Of a DNA stretch of 49,897 nt, positions 23,463 through 32,143 are shown piece by piece. The position numbers and the translations under genes are program-made. The stretch is taken from positions 1 to 49,897 of the forward strand of contig NZ_AOJL01000058.1 in the NCBI RefSeq assembly GCF_000337035.1, in the 5' to 3' direction. The stretch is from Halorubrum coriense DSM 10284. Its GTDB lineage: Archaea; Halobacteriota; Halobacteria; Halobacteriales; Haloferacaceae. Each line of letters opens with the position of its first letter. The first letter of the stretch is position 1. The notes beneath the pieces are model-generated. The model saw only the letters and a list, made by a program, of their open reading frames with translations. It had not been told where the DNA came from and ran no database searches.

Positions 23463-24152
23463 ATGGAACGCGCACGGGCCGTCGACCGCCTGGAATCGCT
23501 CGTCGACCGCGTCGCGAGCGAGCCGATGCCGGTGCCCGTCCGCGAGGTGTGGGCGTTCGGCGACGTCGCGCTCGGGCTCGACCCGGTCGACCGGCTCGAC
23601 GTCTACCTGACGAAGGACGTGATCATGGGCGGCGACGCCGACGCGGCCGCCGAGTTCGAGGCCGAGTACGGCGTGAAAGGTGTCGGCACCACGATCGACG
23701 CGGAGTGGGCCGAGGCGCACCCTGATCGCGTGCGAACGAGTGACAACGGGTACGCGGCCCCGGAGAAGTGCCTCGCGGCCGAGCTGGTTGAGGACAGCAA
23801 GGGACGCAGTCCCTCTGGCAGCCGGACGCAGTCCGGCGACGACGAACCGATTCACCTCGAAGTGTGTAACGCGGGCTTCGAGGACAACGTGCGCCAGCGC
23901 CTGAAGGGGGCGCTCGCCCGGGACGCCTACGAGGAGGTGCTCGACCCCCGCGGGGTCTGTCTGTGGGTGGACGGCACCCGCGACGAGGAGGCGTTCGAGC
24001 GGCTCCGCGCGGCCGACCTCGCGATGCCGACGCTGCCCGCCGCGCTCGGGATGCTCGGGGCCGACGAGCGCGCCGCGAACGAGGCCGCCGACGTGCTGAA
24101 GCGGGAGCGGGCCGATCAGGAGGGCACGTCCGTCCGCGGCGACATGATCTGA
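23463..24152 (+). CDS. Conserved haloarchaeal protein (DUF7095-like) with a repeat-derived insert
   Basis: A 229-residue acidic protein of a family I associate with haloarchaea only. Conserved-looking blocks are PVPVREVWAFGDVALGLDPVDR at the N-terminus (~23-44) and LHLEVCNAGFEDNVRQRLKG in the second half. It has no signal or membrane segment. Residues 111-127 (DSKGRSPSGSRTQSGDD) are low-complexity and do not fit the rest; they are encoded by two adjacent hairpins (see 23800-23837). The function is unknown; the domain start might bind a nucleotide, but no P-loop is present. Confidence 0.75.
   Translation: MERARAVDRLESLVDRVASEPMPVPVREVWAFGDVALGLDPVDRLDVYLTKDVIMGGDADAAAEFEAEYGVKGVGTTIDAEWAEAHPDRVRTSDNGYAAPEKCLAAELVEDSKGRSPSGSRTQSGDDEPIHLEVCNAGFEDNVRQRLKGALARDAYEEVLDPRGVCLWVDGTRDEEAFERLRAADLAMPTLPAALGMLGADERAANEAADVLKRERADQEGTSVRGDMI
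23800..23837 (+). repeat. Two adjacent GCA-loop hairpins inside a coding region
   Basis: AGGGAC-GCA-GTCCCT (23800-23814) and GCCGGAC-GCA-GTCCGGC (23821-23837) are two perfect hairpins with the same GCA loop, six bases apart. They encode most of the low-complexity insert of the surrounding gene. This resembles the insertion of a small palindromic element, duplicated and kept in frame. Confidence 0.7.
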
Positions 24153-24204
24153 CGCCGCCTCGCCGGGTTCGCGTCGCCGCGTCGCTCGGTCGTCCTCCAC
24201 ACGA

Positions 24205-25293
24205 TCAGTCGCCCCCGTCGCCGATCAGGAACTCCCCGTCCCGGTAGACCGTCTCCCCGTCGAACGCGATCCGCGCGTCCGGGCTCACGTCGCGGATCAG
24301 GTCGGCGTGGACCGCGCTCTCGTTTCCCGTCCGCCCCTCGGGGACGCACTCCGAGAGGGCGTCGCCGAGCGCGACGTGGACGGTGCCCGCCGCCTTCTCG
24401 TCGAACAGGACGTTCCCGGTGACGCGGTCGACGCCCTCGTTGGTGCCGATCCCGAGCTCGCCGACGCGGCGGGCCCCCTCGTCCGTCTCGAGCAGGGAGT
24501 CGAGCGCGTCCGTGCCGCGCTCGGCCTCGGAGTCGACGACTCGCCCCTCCGCGAACGCGAGGCGGATCCCCTCGACCTCTCGACCGCCGCGCCGCAACGG
24601 GCGATCGAATCGGATCTCTCCTTCGACGCCGTCGACCGCCGGCGCGGTCGCGACCTCGCCGCCGGGCATGTTCTCCCGACCGGCGTCGTTGTACGCGTCC
24701 ATCTCCGCCACGTCGAGCCGGAGGCCCGTGTCGTCGCCCGCGACCACCCTGACCTCGTTGGCGTCCGCGAGCCGGTCGGCGACGAACGCCTGTCGCTCCC
24801 GCATCGCGGCCCAGTCGCGGTCGACGGCGTCGTACACGAGCGAGCGCCACGCGGCCGTGCTCAGGTCGGCGCGCTGCGCGTCTGCGGGCGTCGGGTGCTG
24901 CGTGATCACCCACCGCGAGTCGAGCCGCTCCCGGAGCAGCGGCTCCTTCGCGCGGCTCGCGGCCCGTCCCACCGCCGCGTCGACGTCGCTCGTCTGGGCG
25001 GCGTTGCGCGCGCCCTTTATCAGGATCACGACGTCCGTCTCCGCGAGGGCGGCGACGCGGTGTTCCTTCGGCCGGTAGTCGTCGGGGTCCATCTCGCGGG
25101 CGTACGCCCGGGTCGCGCGGGGGTTCCGCCACAGGGTCGTCGCGCGCGCACCGCGGCGGCCGAGCGCCTCGTACAGCGCCACGACGAGGTCCTCGGCGGC
25201 GGTCGGCGCGCGGATCTCCACGTCGTCCTCGGGGGCGACGTCGGTGCAGTGGTCGACGAGCACGCGGGCGTGGCGACGGATCCTGTCGTCCAT
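24205..25293 (-). CDS. M29-family aminopeptidase
   Basis: I use ATG 25293 (362 residues). The family's metal-binding elements are visible: NMPGGEVATAP with Glu (~215-225), LFDEKAAGTVHVALG (Glu and His), and ESAVHADLIRD (Glu, His, Asp) near the end, followed by the usual final strand (YRDGEFLI). These thermophilic-type metallo-aminopeptidases bind two divalent metal ions and trim N-terminal residues from peptides in the cytosol. The length is slightly below the usual ~400 residues. The gene is convergent with the one at 23463 and stands alone. Confidence 0.85.
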   Translation of the reverse strand: MDDRIRRHARVLVDHCTDVAPEDDVEIRAPTAAEDLVVALYEALGRRGARATTLWRNPRATRAYAREMDPDDYRPKEHRVAALAETDVVILIKGARNAAQTSDVDAAVGRAASRAKEPLLRERLDSRWVITQHPTPADAQRADLSTAAWRSLVYDAVDRDWAAMRERQAFVADRLADANEVRVVAGDDTGLRLDVAEMDAYNDAGRENMPGGEVATAPAVDGVEGEIRFDRPLRRGGREVEGIRLAFAEGRVVDSEAERGTDALDSLLETDEGARRVGELGIGTNEGVDRVTGNVLFDEKAAGTVHVALGDALSECVPEGRTGNESAVHADLIRDVSPDARIAFDGETVYRDGEFLIGDGGD

Positions 25294-25369
25294 ACTGTCC
25301 GGTGGGTCACCCGAAAGAAAATCGTGAGCCACGCGCCCGGGACGGAAGTGAAACTGGAACGCCGCCGCG

Positions 25370-26200
25370 TCAGTCGCCGCCGGCCACTCGGCCCACGGTC
25401 ACGTCGAACGGGACGTACTCCACGCGCTCGTACTCGCCCGCGCCGATGGCGTCGACGACCTCTCGGCCCATCTCGCGCCAGCGCCCGCGGAGGTCGTCGT
25501 ACGCGTCCTCGGAGGTCGCGGCCACCAGCTCGTCACGGTGGTCGGCCAGCCCCGCGCCGGAGGCCTTCCGCGCCGCCGACCGCAGCGCGGCCTCGGCGTA
25601 CGGCGGCTCGGTGCGCTTCTCGTGGACGTAGCGCCGGGTGCGCACGTCGACGAGTCCCGCCGCGTCGAACGCGTCGCGCACGCGGTCGCCGAGCGCCACG
25701 TCCGTCTCCACCCCCGCGACGTACGCCTCGCGGGCCTCGCGCTCCAGTCGCTCCTCGGCGTCGACGGTCGAGGCCACCCGCACGTCGGCGTTGTCCGGCT
25801 CGACCGCGGCGACGAGGTCGGAGGAGACCCGGGCGAGTTCCCGGACCGCCGCGGTCGGGTCAGGGAGGTTGATCAGCAGCGCCTGACAGACCGCCAGGTC
25901 GACCGCGCCGTCCGCCACGGGAAGGCGGGTCGCGTCGCCGGCGAGGTAGCCGATCTGCGGGCCGGCCCCCGCCCCGCGCTCCTCCCCGCGGGCGACCGAG
26001 AGGAGCTCCGAGTCGGCGTCGACCCCGATCACGGTCGCGTCCGTCTCCGCGGCTAGGACGCGAGTCAGCTCTCCGGTGCCGCAGCCGACGTCGAGGACGC
26101 GCTCGCGGCTCGGCAGGTTCAGCTCCCCGAGCGCGTCGCGGTCGTCCTCCCACATCCCGCGGCGGGTGTGTTCGAGGTACTCGGCGGAGAAGCGTCGCAC
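25370..26200 (-). CDS. Class I SAM-dependent methyltransferase
   Basis: A 276-residue protein from GTG 26200. Motif I is VLDVGCGTGELTRVLA (~34-49), motif II IGVDADSELL, and motif III/IV lies around YLAGDATRLPVADGAVDLAVCQALL, so the Rossmann-type SAM fold is complete in the first ~150 residues. The C-terminal half (EERLEREAREAYVAGVETDV and on) is a substrate cap of unknown specificity. A small-molecule methyltransferase is likely. Confidence 0.85.
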   Translation of the reverse strand: MRRFSAEYLEHTRRGMWEDDRDALGELNLPSRERVLDVGCGTGELTRVLAAETDATVIGVDADSELLSVARGEERGAGAGPQIGYLAGDATRLPVADGAVDLAVCQALLINLPDPTAAVRELARVSSDLVAAVEPDNADVRVASTVDAEERLEREAREAYVAGVETDVALGDRVRDAFDAAGLVDVRTRRYVHEKRTEPPYAEAALRSAARKASGAGLADHRDELVAATSEDAYDDLRGRWREMGREVVDAIGAGEYERVEYVPFDVTVGRVAGGD

Positions 26201-26267
26201 GCCTCCGATTCGGTGCGGGCGAAAATAAACGTCCGGAGATCGACCGCGGGCCGACCCGCGATCCGAC

Positions 26268-26759
26268 TCACTCCTCGTCGGCGTCTCCCTCGCCGCCGTC
26301 CGTCTCGTCTCCCCCGTCGCCGCCGAATCCCAGCACGTCGACGACGAGGACGGCGGTCACGCCGGCGCAGTAGCCGACGAACGCGCTGGTCTGCCCGATC
26401 GCGGCGAAACTCACCGTCACGTCGCCGAGCGCCGGATTTCCGCCGTTGACGCCGGGGACGCCGACGACCGTCCCGAGGAGGACGAACCCGCCGAGGACGA
26501 CCGCCGGCACGACGCCGACCGTCAGACAGGCCGGCCCCCCGCAGCGAGCGTACGCCCCGGCGGCGGCCAGCGGCCCGGGCGCGTAGAACACCAGCAGCGG
26601 GAGGAGCCGGTCGGTCAGCGCCGCCGCCGCCGTCGCGCCGGCCGACTCGGCGACGAACGCGGCGACGAGCGCGAGCGCCACGACCCCGGCGAACCCGACC
26701 ACCAGTCCGACCGCGCGGCCGCGGCGGCGGCCGACGAGCAGCGCTCTCGTGGTGGACAT
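26268..26759 (-). CDS. Small multi-pass membrane protein, unknown function
   Basis: A 163-residue protein with four hydrophobic helices (about 15-38, 48-66, 77-100, 114-140). It has an Arg-rich N-terminus (GRRRGRAV) and a strongly acidic tail (~143-163: Gly/Asp/Glu). It has no recognisable motif. Codon bias supports a real gene. It lies between the methyltransferase and endonuclease IV, all on the minus strand, about 70 bp from each. Confidence 0.65.
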   Translation of the reverse strand: MSTTRALLVGRRRGRAVGLVVGFAGVVALALVAAFVAESAGATAAAALTDRLLPLLVFYAPGPLAAAGAYARCGGPACLTVGVVPAVVLGGFVLLGTVVGVPGVNGGNPALGDVTVSFAAIGQTSAFVGYCAGVTAVLVVDVLGFGGDGGDETDGGEGDADEE

Positions 26760-26828
26760 GTCAGTGGATCGGCCGCGAGACGACTTAAAACCGCGTCGGA
26801 CGGGCGGCGTCGGCGCGGACGACGCCGC

Positions 26829-27665
26829 TCAGTCGCGGCGGAGCTCGCGCACTCGGTCGATGTTCCACGCGAAGCTCTTCCCGCCTTCGGTCGGCGTCTC
26901 CAAGGCGAGCGGCACGTCCGCGAGGTCGGGGTGGTTGAGGAACCGCTCCATCCCCGCCTCGCCGATGTGGCCCTCGCCGATGTGGGCGTGCTCGTCCTTG
27001 TTGGTGCCGCACTCGTGTTTCGAGTCGTTGAGGTGGACGTACTCCAGGTGTTCGAGGCCGACCACGTCGTCGAACTCCCCGACCGTCTGGTCGACTGCCT
27101 CGGGCGTCGAGAGGTCGTAGCCCGCCGCGAACGCGTGCGCGGTGTCGACGCAGACGTCGATGTCGGTGTCGGTGCGGTCGATGACCCCCGCGAGGTGCTC
27201 GAACTCCCCGCCGAGCTTCGTCCCCGCGCCCGCGTCGCTCTCGATCAGGATCGTGACGCCGTCGGGCACGTCGATGTCGTCGATCACCGACGCGGCGTTG
27301 TCGAGGCCGCCCTCGACGCCGGCCCCCGTGTGCGCGCCGAGGTGGACGTTCACGTACGGGACCCCCAGCTTCTCCGCGGCGTCGACCTCCTTCTGCATCG
27401 AGTCGAGCGACTTCTCGCGGAGCCCCTCCTTCGGCGTGCAGAGGTTCACGAGGTAGGAGGTGTGGATCACCCACGGCCCCTCCAAGTCGCGCTCGGTGCC
27501 CTCGCGGAACCGCTCGGCCTCCTCGTCGCCGATGCCCGGGTCCTGCCACACCTGCGGGGAGTGGGTGAAGATCTGTCCGCAGTTACCGCCGACCTCGATC
27601 TGGTTCGCCACGGCGTTGTCCACGCCCCCGGCGATGGAGACGTGCGCGCCGACCTTGAGACTCAT
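26829..27665 (-). CDS. nfo: Deoxyribonuclease IV (AP endonuclease)
   Basis: The start is ATG 27665 (278 residues), giving the family N-terminus [22 protein letters not shown]-barrel zinc ligands are visible in order: [38 protein letters not shown], and [22 protein letters not shown]. It cleaves DNA 5' to abasic sites and acts in base-excision repair, which fits the nearby PolX. It is transcribed alone on the minus strand. Confidence 0.93.
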   Translation of the reverse strand: MSLKVGAHVSIAGGVDNAVANQIEVGGNCGQIFTHSPQVWQDPGIGDEEAERFREGTERDLEGPWVIHTSYLVNLCTPKEGLREKSLDSMQKEVDAAEKLGVPYVNVHLGAHTGAGVEGGLDNAASVIDDIDVPDGVTILIESDAGAGTKLGGEFEHLAGVIDRTDTDIDVCVDTAHAFAAGYDLSTPEAVDQTVGEFDDVVGLEHLEYVHLNDSKHECGTNKDEHAHIGEGHIGEAGMERFLNHPDLADVPLALETPTEGGKSFAWNIDRVRELRRD

Positions 27666-27741
27666 ACCCTTCACACGGGGGCGGTCGGAAAAGCCTCTTC
27701 GGAACCGGTCGGCCGGCGGCCGCGCGCGGCCTTCCCCGCCG

Positions 27742-28599
27742 TCACGCGCCGCCGCCGGGCCGGCTCCGGATCCACTCTTCGTTCCGGTACTTCTCCGCGA
27801 CGAGCTCCTCGGCCCGCTCCAGCTCCGCGTCTGTCCACGAGCCGTCCGCGTCGACGGTCGATCCGGCGGCCGCGCCCGCCCAGTCGGCGAGCGCCGCCTC
27901 GACGGTCGCCACCGCGTCCGCGCGGTCGACGTCGACGAGGTCGTCCATCCCGACGACGCGCTCGCGGAACTCGTCGGCCGTCACCGGCGGGTCGGCGAAG
28001 ACGCCGAGATGCCGCGCCGCGTCGACCGAGAACGTCAGCGAGCCGTGCTGGATCACCGCCTCCCGCTTGCGGTACTGCGCGTTGCCGGCGATCTTCCGCG
28101 GGCCGGTCCGCTCGCCGCCGCTCGGTCCCGCCGCGACCACGTCGTGCGCCGGGTGGAGCTCGCGGAGGTAACAGGCGGGGCGGTGTAGCTCCGGCATCGG
28201 CTCGTCGACGTAGTCCGCGTCGATCCCGAGCCGGTCGAAGGCGTCGAGGACCGGCTCGCACAGCAGGTGGTAACAATCGAGCAGTTCGCCGGGGACCGTC
28301 TCCGCGGGGACCGCGATCGAGTAGGCGATGTCCCCCGCTCCGTCGTGGTAGATGCCGCCCCCGCCCGTCTGTCGGCGCGACACCTCGATCCCCTCTCGCT
28401 CGCAGAAGCCCCAGTCGACGGTCGCCGGCTCCTGATGGCGACCGAGGGTGAGACAGCTCGGCTCCCAGCGGTAGGTTCGGAGCGTGGCCGGGCCCCCCGC
28501 CGCGGCGGTCTCGGCGGCGACCTCGTCCAACGCCATCTGTTTCGGTCCGGGGCGGGCCTCCTCGCGGATCAGCCGCCAGTCGACCGCGGGCGCGCTCAT
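27742..28599 (-). CDS. Lipoate-protein ligase A family protein
   Basis: A 285-residue protein with the biotin/lipoate ligase fold. The lipoyl-binding segment is [21 protein letters not shown] (~78-98), the catalytic Lys is in [20 protein letters not shown] (~165-184). The C-terminus carries an acidic extension ending in a Gly-rich tail. It attaches or transfers lipoate/octanoate onto E2/GcvH lysines. It is divergent from RIO2 with a 145-bp intergenic region containing a TATCGCGATA palindrome. Confidence 0.88.
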   Translation of the reverse strand: MSAPAVDWRLIREEARPGPKQMALDEVAAETAAAGGPATLRTYRWEPSCLTLGRHQEPATVDWGFCEREGIEVSRRQTGGGGIYHDGAGDIAYSIAVPAETVPGELLDCYHLLCEPVLDAFDRLGIDADYVDEPMPELHRPACYLRELHPAHDVVAAGPSGGERTGPRKIAGNAQYRKREAVIQHGSLTFSVDAARHLGVFADPPVTADEFRERVVGMDDLVDVDRADAVATVEAALADWAGAAAGSTVDADGSWTDAELERAEELVAEKYRNEEWIRSRPGGGA

Positions 28600-28669
28600 G
28601 TCCGCCCAATCGACCGCCGCTCCGAAAGCGGTTGCGTTCGGCTCCGCGGCCTGCCCGGACGAGATTTGC

Positions 28670-28679
28670 TATCGCGATA
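28670..28679. promoter_or_regulatory. TATCGCGATA palindrome in the lplA-like/RIO2 divergent promoter region
   Basis: A perfect 10-bp palindrome lies between the divergent genes, about 66 bp before the RIO2 start and followed by the AT-rich TATACGCTATACG. A related sequence, ATCGC-ATA-GCGCGAT, is found just after the RIO2 stop (29660 onward). A regulator site is possible but unproven. Confidence 0.35.
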
Positions 28680-28744
28680 TACGCTATACGTGCGCTCCCG
28701 TCGAACGCGCGTCCCTTTTAGGAATCGCCGGAGTAGGGGCGCGT

Positions 28745-29659
28745 ATGGTGCGAAACGTCGCCGGCGACATGGCTGAGCTCGACCCCGAGGACTTCTACCT
28801 CCTCTCGGGCGTCGAGCAGGGGATGCGCTTCTCGGAGTGGGTACGCCGCGACAAGCTCCCGGACTACGCCGACCTGACGCGCGAGGAGGTCGACTACCGC
28901 ATCGACCGCTGCCTCGACCGCGAGCTGATCGAGCGGAAGACGATCCAGTACGAGGGGTACCAGCTCACCTTCGAGGGGTACGACGCCTTAGCGCTCCGGA
29001 CGTTCTCGGAGCGGGAGACCATCGACGGGGTGGGGTCCCCGCTCGGGCTCGGCAAGGAGGGCGACGTGTACGAGGCCCAGTCGTTCCGGCCGCTCGCCCT
29101 CAAGTACCACCGCGAGGGGTACACCAACTTCCGCGAGGTGAAACGGGAGCGCGAGTACACCGCCGACCGGGACCACGTCTCGTGGCTGTACACGGCGCGC
29201 AAGGCGGCCGAACGGGAGTACGAGGCGATGGAGGCGATGTACCCGGACGTCTCCGTCCCCCGGCCGGTCGACCACAACCGCCACGCCATCGTGATGGAGA
29301 AGTTCGCGGGCGTCGAACTCTCGCGCGCGAAGCTCGACCCGGAGCAGGCGGTGGGCGTCCTCGACCTGATCCTCCGCGAGCTCGCGACCGCCCACGAGCT
29401 CGGCTGGATCCACGCCGACGCCTCAGAGCACAACGTCGCGGTCGCCGAGAGCGGCGTCACCATATTCGACTGGCCGCAGGCGGTGCCCGTCGACCACGAG
29501 AACGCCCGGGAGTTCCTCGAACGCGACGTGGAGAACCTCGTCCGGTACTTCGGCCGGAAGTATCCCCACGAGGTGCCCCGAGACGCCGATATCGAAGGGA
29601 TCGCCGCCGCCATCGCCGACGACTCGTTCCAGGGCGTTCGGGCGTTCGGCGCGGAATAA
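28745..29659 (+). CDS. rio2: RIO2-type atypical serine kinase
   Basis: The start is ATG 28745 (304 residues). The N-terminal winged-helix (~1-88) is typical of RIO2. The kinase lobe follows: glycine-rich GLGKEGDVYEA (~101-111), Lys120 (ALKYH), catalytic HADASEHN (His223, Asp225) and metal-binding Asp242 (IFDWPQ). RIO kinases act in maturation of the small ribosomal subunit, cycling off pre-40S/pre-30S particles. An upstream frame exists, but it starts well inside the neighbour's promoter and lacks support. Confidence 0.92.
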   Translation: MVRNVAGDMAELDPEDFYLLSGVEQGMRFSEWVRRDKLPDYADLTREEVDYRIDRCLDRELIERKTIQYEGYQLTFEGYDALALRTFSERETIDGVGSPLGLGKEGDVYEAQSFRPLALKYHREGYTNFREVKREREYTADRDHVSWLYTARKAAEREYEAMEAMYPDVSVPRPVDHNRHAIVMEKFAGVELSRAKLDPEQAVGVLDLILRELATAHELGWIHADASEHNVAVAESGVTIFDWPQAVPVDHENAREFLERDVENLVRYFGRKYPHEVPRDADIEGIAAAIADDSFQGVRAFGAE

Positions 29660-29821
29660 ATCGCATAGCGCGATATGAAATCTGCGGGCGACGCCGATCG
29701 GCGGCCGGCTGTAACTGTCGTCTCGGGACGTCTCTGCCCGGTCGTCGCTCTCCCGCCGGTTCGCCGTCCGTTCGGTCGTCTCCGTCCTCCGAGCGCACGT
29801 GCCGCGACCGCGAGCAAAAGA

Positions 29822-29872
29822 TTAGGTGGGCCTAAGATTCGAAACCGACTTAATCCTTTAGGGTGGCCTAAA
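29822..29872 (+). promoter_or_regulatory. Two DtxR-type iron operators overlapping the promoter
   Basis: TTAGGTGGGCCTAA (29822-29835) and TTTAGGGTGGCCTAAA (29857-29872) are near-perfect palindromes of the DtxR/Idr class (TTAGG-N4-CCTAA). The second ends 4 bp before ATG 29877. Binding of an iron-loaded DtxR-family repressor would block polymerase at this leaderless or near-leaderless start. Confidence 0.75.
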
Positions 29873-29876
29873 CCGT

Positions 29877-31133
29877 ATGGACCCAGACGCGGACCGACTC
29901 GCCGGCACGCGACGCGAGGCCGTCAAGTACTGCGGGGCCGCCGCCGGCGCGGGACTGCTCGCCGGATGTAGCGGGAGGGAAGAGGCGTCGAGCGAGTCCG
30001 GTTCCGGCGGGGGAGACGGCACCGGTTCGTCGTCGGAGAGCTCCGGAACCGACTCGTCGACCGGCGGCTCGTACACGGCCGAGATGGCTCCGGCCGGCGA
30101 GGTCGAGTTCGACGCGGTGCCGGAGGACGTCATGGTGTACAGCCTGCTGTACGCCGACCTCGCGGTGGCGCTCGGCCACGGCGACGCGGTCAACTCGTTC
30201 GGCTTCGACGCCGACGCGGGCGGGAACACGCTCGACGCCTACTACGCCGACCTCGACGGCGTCTCCTTCGACCGCGAGGGACTCGCGCAGCTCAACTCCG
30301 GCTCGGGCGGCGGCATCTCCGTCGACCGCGAGCTCCTCTACGAGCTGGACTCCGACCTCCACCTCGCGGACCCCTCCCTGTTCGCCTCCTTCGACGGGTG
30401 GAGCGAGGACGACGTCGACGAGGTCCGCGACGCGATCGCGCCGTGGTTCGGGAACATCTACAGCCGCCGGCGCTCGCAGCCGCCCGAGGCGTACCGCGAG
30501 CGGTACGAGTACTACGCACTCCCGGAGATCGGCGAGCGGGTCGCGGCCGCGTTCCGAGAAGAGGAGCGCTTCGCCGCGCTCGACGCGGTCCGCGAGGAGT
30601 TGGTCGAGACGATCGAACGCGGCCTCCCGCCGACCGAGGAGCGACCGACCGTCGCGGCCCTCATCTACATGGAGGGGACCTACTACCCCTCGCGGACCGA
30701 CGTGCCGGGGTTCGCGAACGCGCACGTGCGCCCGTTCGACGTGCCGGACGCGTTCGCCGCGGAGGAGGTCACCTACGAGACCGCCTACGACCACGAGCAG
30801 CTGCTGGAGGTCGACCCCGACGTCATTCTCCACCAGTACGGGATCGCCTCCTACTACGACGTGGGCGCGGTCCGGGAGGAGCTGGCGGCCCACCCGGTCG
30901 CCGGCGACCTCTCCGCGATAGCGAATGACCGCCTCTACCCCTCGGGCGACCCGGTCCAGGGGCCGATCATGAACCTGTTCCAGCTGGAGATGACCGCGAA
31001 GCAGCTGTTCCCCGAGCGGTTCGGCGAGTGGCCGGGCTACGATCACGGCGACGACTACCCGGACGTCCCCGCGGACGAGCGCCTGTTCGACCGCGGCGAG
31101 GTCGCCTCCATCGTCGCCGGAGGGGCGGAGTGA
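29877..31133 (+). CDS. Iron-siderophore-binding lipoprotein, copy 1
   Basis: A 418-residue secreted protein. The twin-arginine signal (GTRREAVKYCG), hydrophobic core and lipobox LLAGC (~25-29) point to a Tat-exported lipoprotein. A Ser/Gly linker (~32-62) follows, typical of haloarchaeal lipoproteins. The rest is a two-lobe periplasmic-binding fold with an LYELDSDLHLADP middle and IMNLFQLEMTAKQLFPE near the C-terminus, which are also in the protein at 34333. It binds a ferric siderophore-like complex and hands it to the downstream permease. It opens the operon; the two DtxR boxes precede it. Confidence 0.85.
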   Translation: MDPDADRLAGTRREAVKYCGAAAGAGLLAGCSGREEASSESGSGGGDGTGSSSESSGTDSSTGGSYTAEMAPAGEVEFDAVPEDVMVYSLLYADLAVALGHGDAVNSFGFDADAGGNTLDAYYADLDGVSFDREGLAQLNSGSGGGISVDRELLYELDSDLHLADPSLFASFDGWSEDDVDEVRDAIAPWFGNIYSRRRSQPPEAYRERYEYYALPEIGERVAAAFREEERFAALDAVREELVETIERGLPPTEERPTVAALIYMEGTYYPSRTDVPGFANAHVRPFDVPDAFAAEEVTYETAYDHEQLLEVDPDVILHQYGIASYYDVGAVREELAAHPVAGDLSAIANDRLYPSGDPVQGPIMNLFQLEMTAKQLFPERFGEWPGYDHGDDYPDVPADERLFDRGEVASIVAGGAE

Positions 31134-32143
31134 GCGACGCCGCCGAGCGCGACGTCGCCGTGGTCGGCTGCGGGCCGGCCGGCTGCGCCGCCGCGGTGTT
31201 CGCCGCGCGCGACGGGCTCGACGTCGCCGTCTTCGACCGCGGTCGCTCGTCGCTCGCCCGCTGCGCGCACCTGGAGAACTACCCCGGATTCCCGGCCGGC
31301 GTCGACGTCGGGACGCTCTCGGATCTGTTTCGCGCGCAGGCGGAGCGGGCGGGGTGCGCGGTCGTCGACGACCTCGTCGAGTCCGTCGAGCGCGCGGCCG
31401 GCGACGACGGCGGACCCGCCGGACGTCCCGAGGCCGACGAACCGCGGTTCGTCGTCACCCCGCAGGAGGGCGAGCCGGTCACCGCCCGGCGGGTCGTCGC
31501 GGCGACGCGCTACGACGGGGAGTACCTCCGCGGCCTCGACGACGACGAGGCGATGTTCGCGGTCCGCGACCACGGCGACGAGACGCACGAACACTTCGAC
31601 CGAGAGTACGCCGACCGCGACGGGACGACCCCCGTCGACGGCCTGTACGTCGCCTCTCCCTCGGACGCGGACCGGCAGGCGATCACGGCGGCGGGCCGGG
31701 GCGCTCGGGTCGGCAAGCGGGTCGTCGCCGACGCGCGGATCGACGACGGCTGGTGGCCCGAGGCCGCGGCCGGCGTCGACTGGGTCCGCCGCGAGGCCGA
31801 ACTCGACGACGAGTGGGCCGAGCGCGACCGGTGGGTCGAGTGGTTCGACGCGGAGCACGCCGACGGCCCGGTCGACCCGGACTCGGACCGGTTCGCGCGC
31901 GTCCGCGAGGCCGCGGTCGACGACGCGCGCTCCTCGTACGTCGGCGCGGACGACGAGGCGGTCCGCGCCGCGGCCGGCCAGCGCGCGCTCGCCGAGCGCC
32001 TTGACCCCGACGCGATCGTCGACGCCCACGGGCCGGACGCGCTGCTCGACGCGATGGACGACGGGGCGATCGCGGCGCACGCGGCCGGCGACGGGTCGGG
32101 GCCGAGCGCCGGCGACCCGGCGAGCGACGGGGGAGATCGATGA
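31130..32143 (+). CDS. FAD-dependent pyridine-nucleotide oxidoreductase in the iron operon
   Basis: A 337-residue protein from GTG 31130, overlapping the previous stop (GTGA). The N-terminal FAD motif VVGCGPAGCAAAVFAARDG (~10-28) is followed by CAHLENYPGF-like and a DLFRAQAERAG stretch, as in thioredoxin-reductase-like flavoproteins. It lacks the CxxC of thioredoxin reductase. The second half is acidic and helical and is not typical of that family. Its place between the binding protein and the permease suggests ferric-siderophore reduction or iron release inside the cell (inference). It may act with ferredoxin or NADPH. Confidence 0.72.
   Translation: MSDAAERDVAVVGCGPAGCAAAVFAARDGLDVAVFDRGRSSLARCAHLENYPGFPAGVDVGTLSDLFRAQAERAGCAVVDDLVESVERAAGDDGGPAGRPEADEPRFVVTPQEGEPVTARRVVAATRYDGEYLRGLDDDEAMFAVRDHGDETHEHFDREYADRDGTTPVDGLYVASPSDADRQAITAAGRGARVGKRVVADARIDDGWWPEAAAGVDWVRREAELDDEWAERDRWVEWFDAEHADGPVDPDSDRFARVREAAVDDARSSYVGADDEAVRAAAGQRALAERLDPDAIVDAHGPDALLDAMDDGAIAAHAAGDGSGPSAGDPASDGGDR

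Noticed and set aside
28484-28744. Longer N-terminus for the RIO2 gene
   Set aside because: The extra residues overlap the neighbour's promoter and do not resemble RIO2; ATG 28745 gives the standard N-terminal winged helix.
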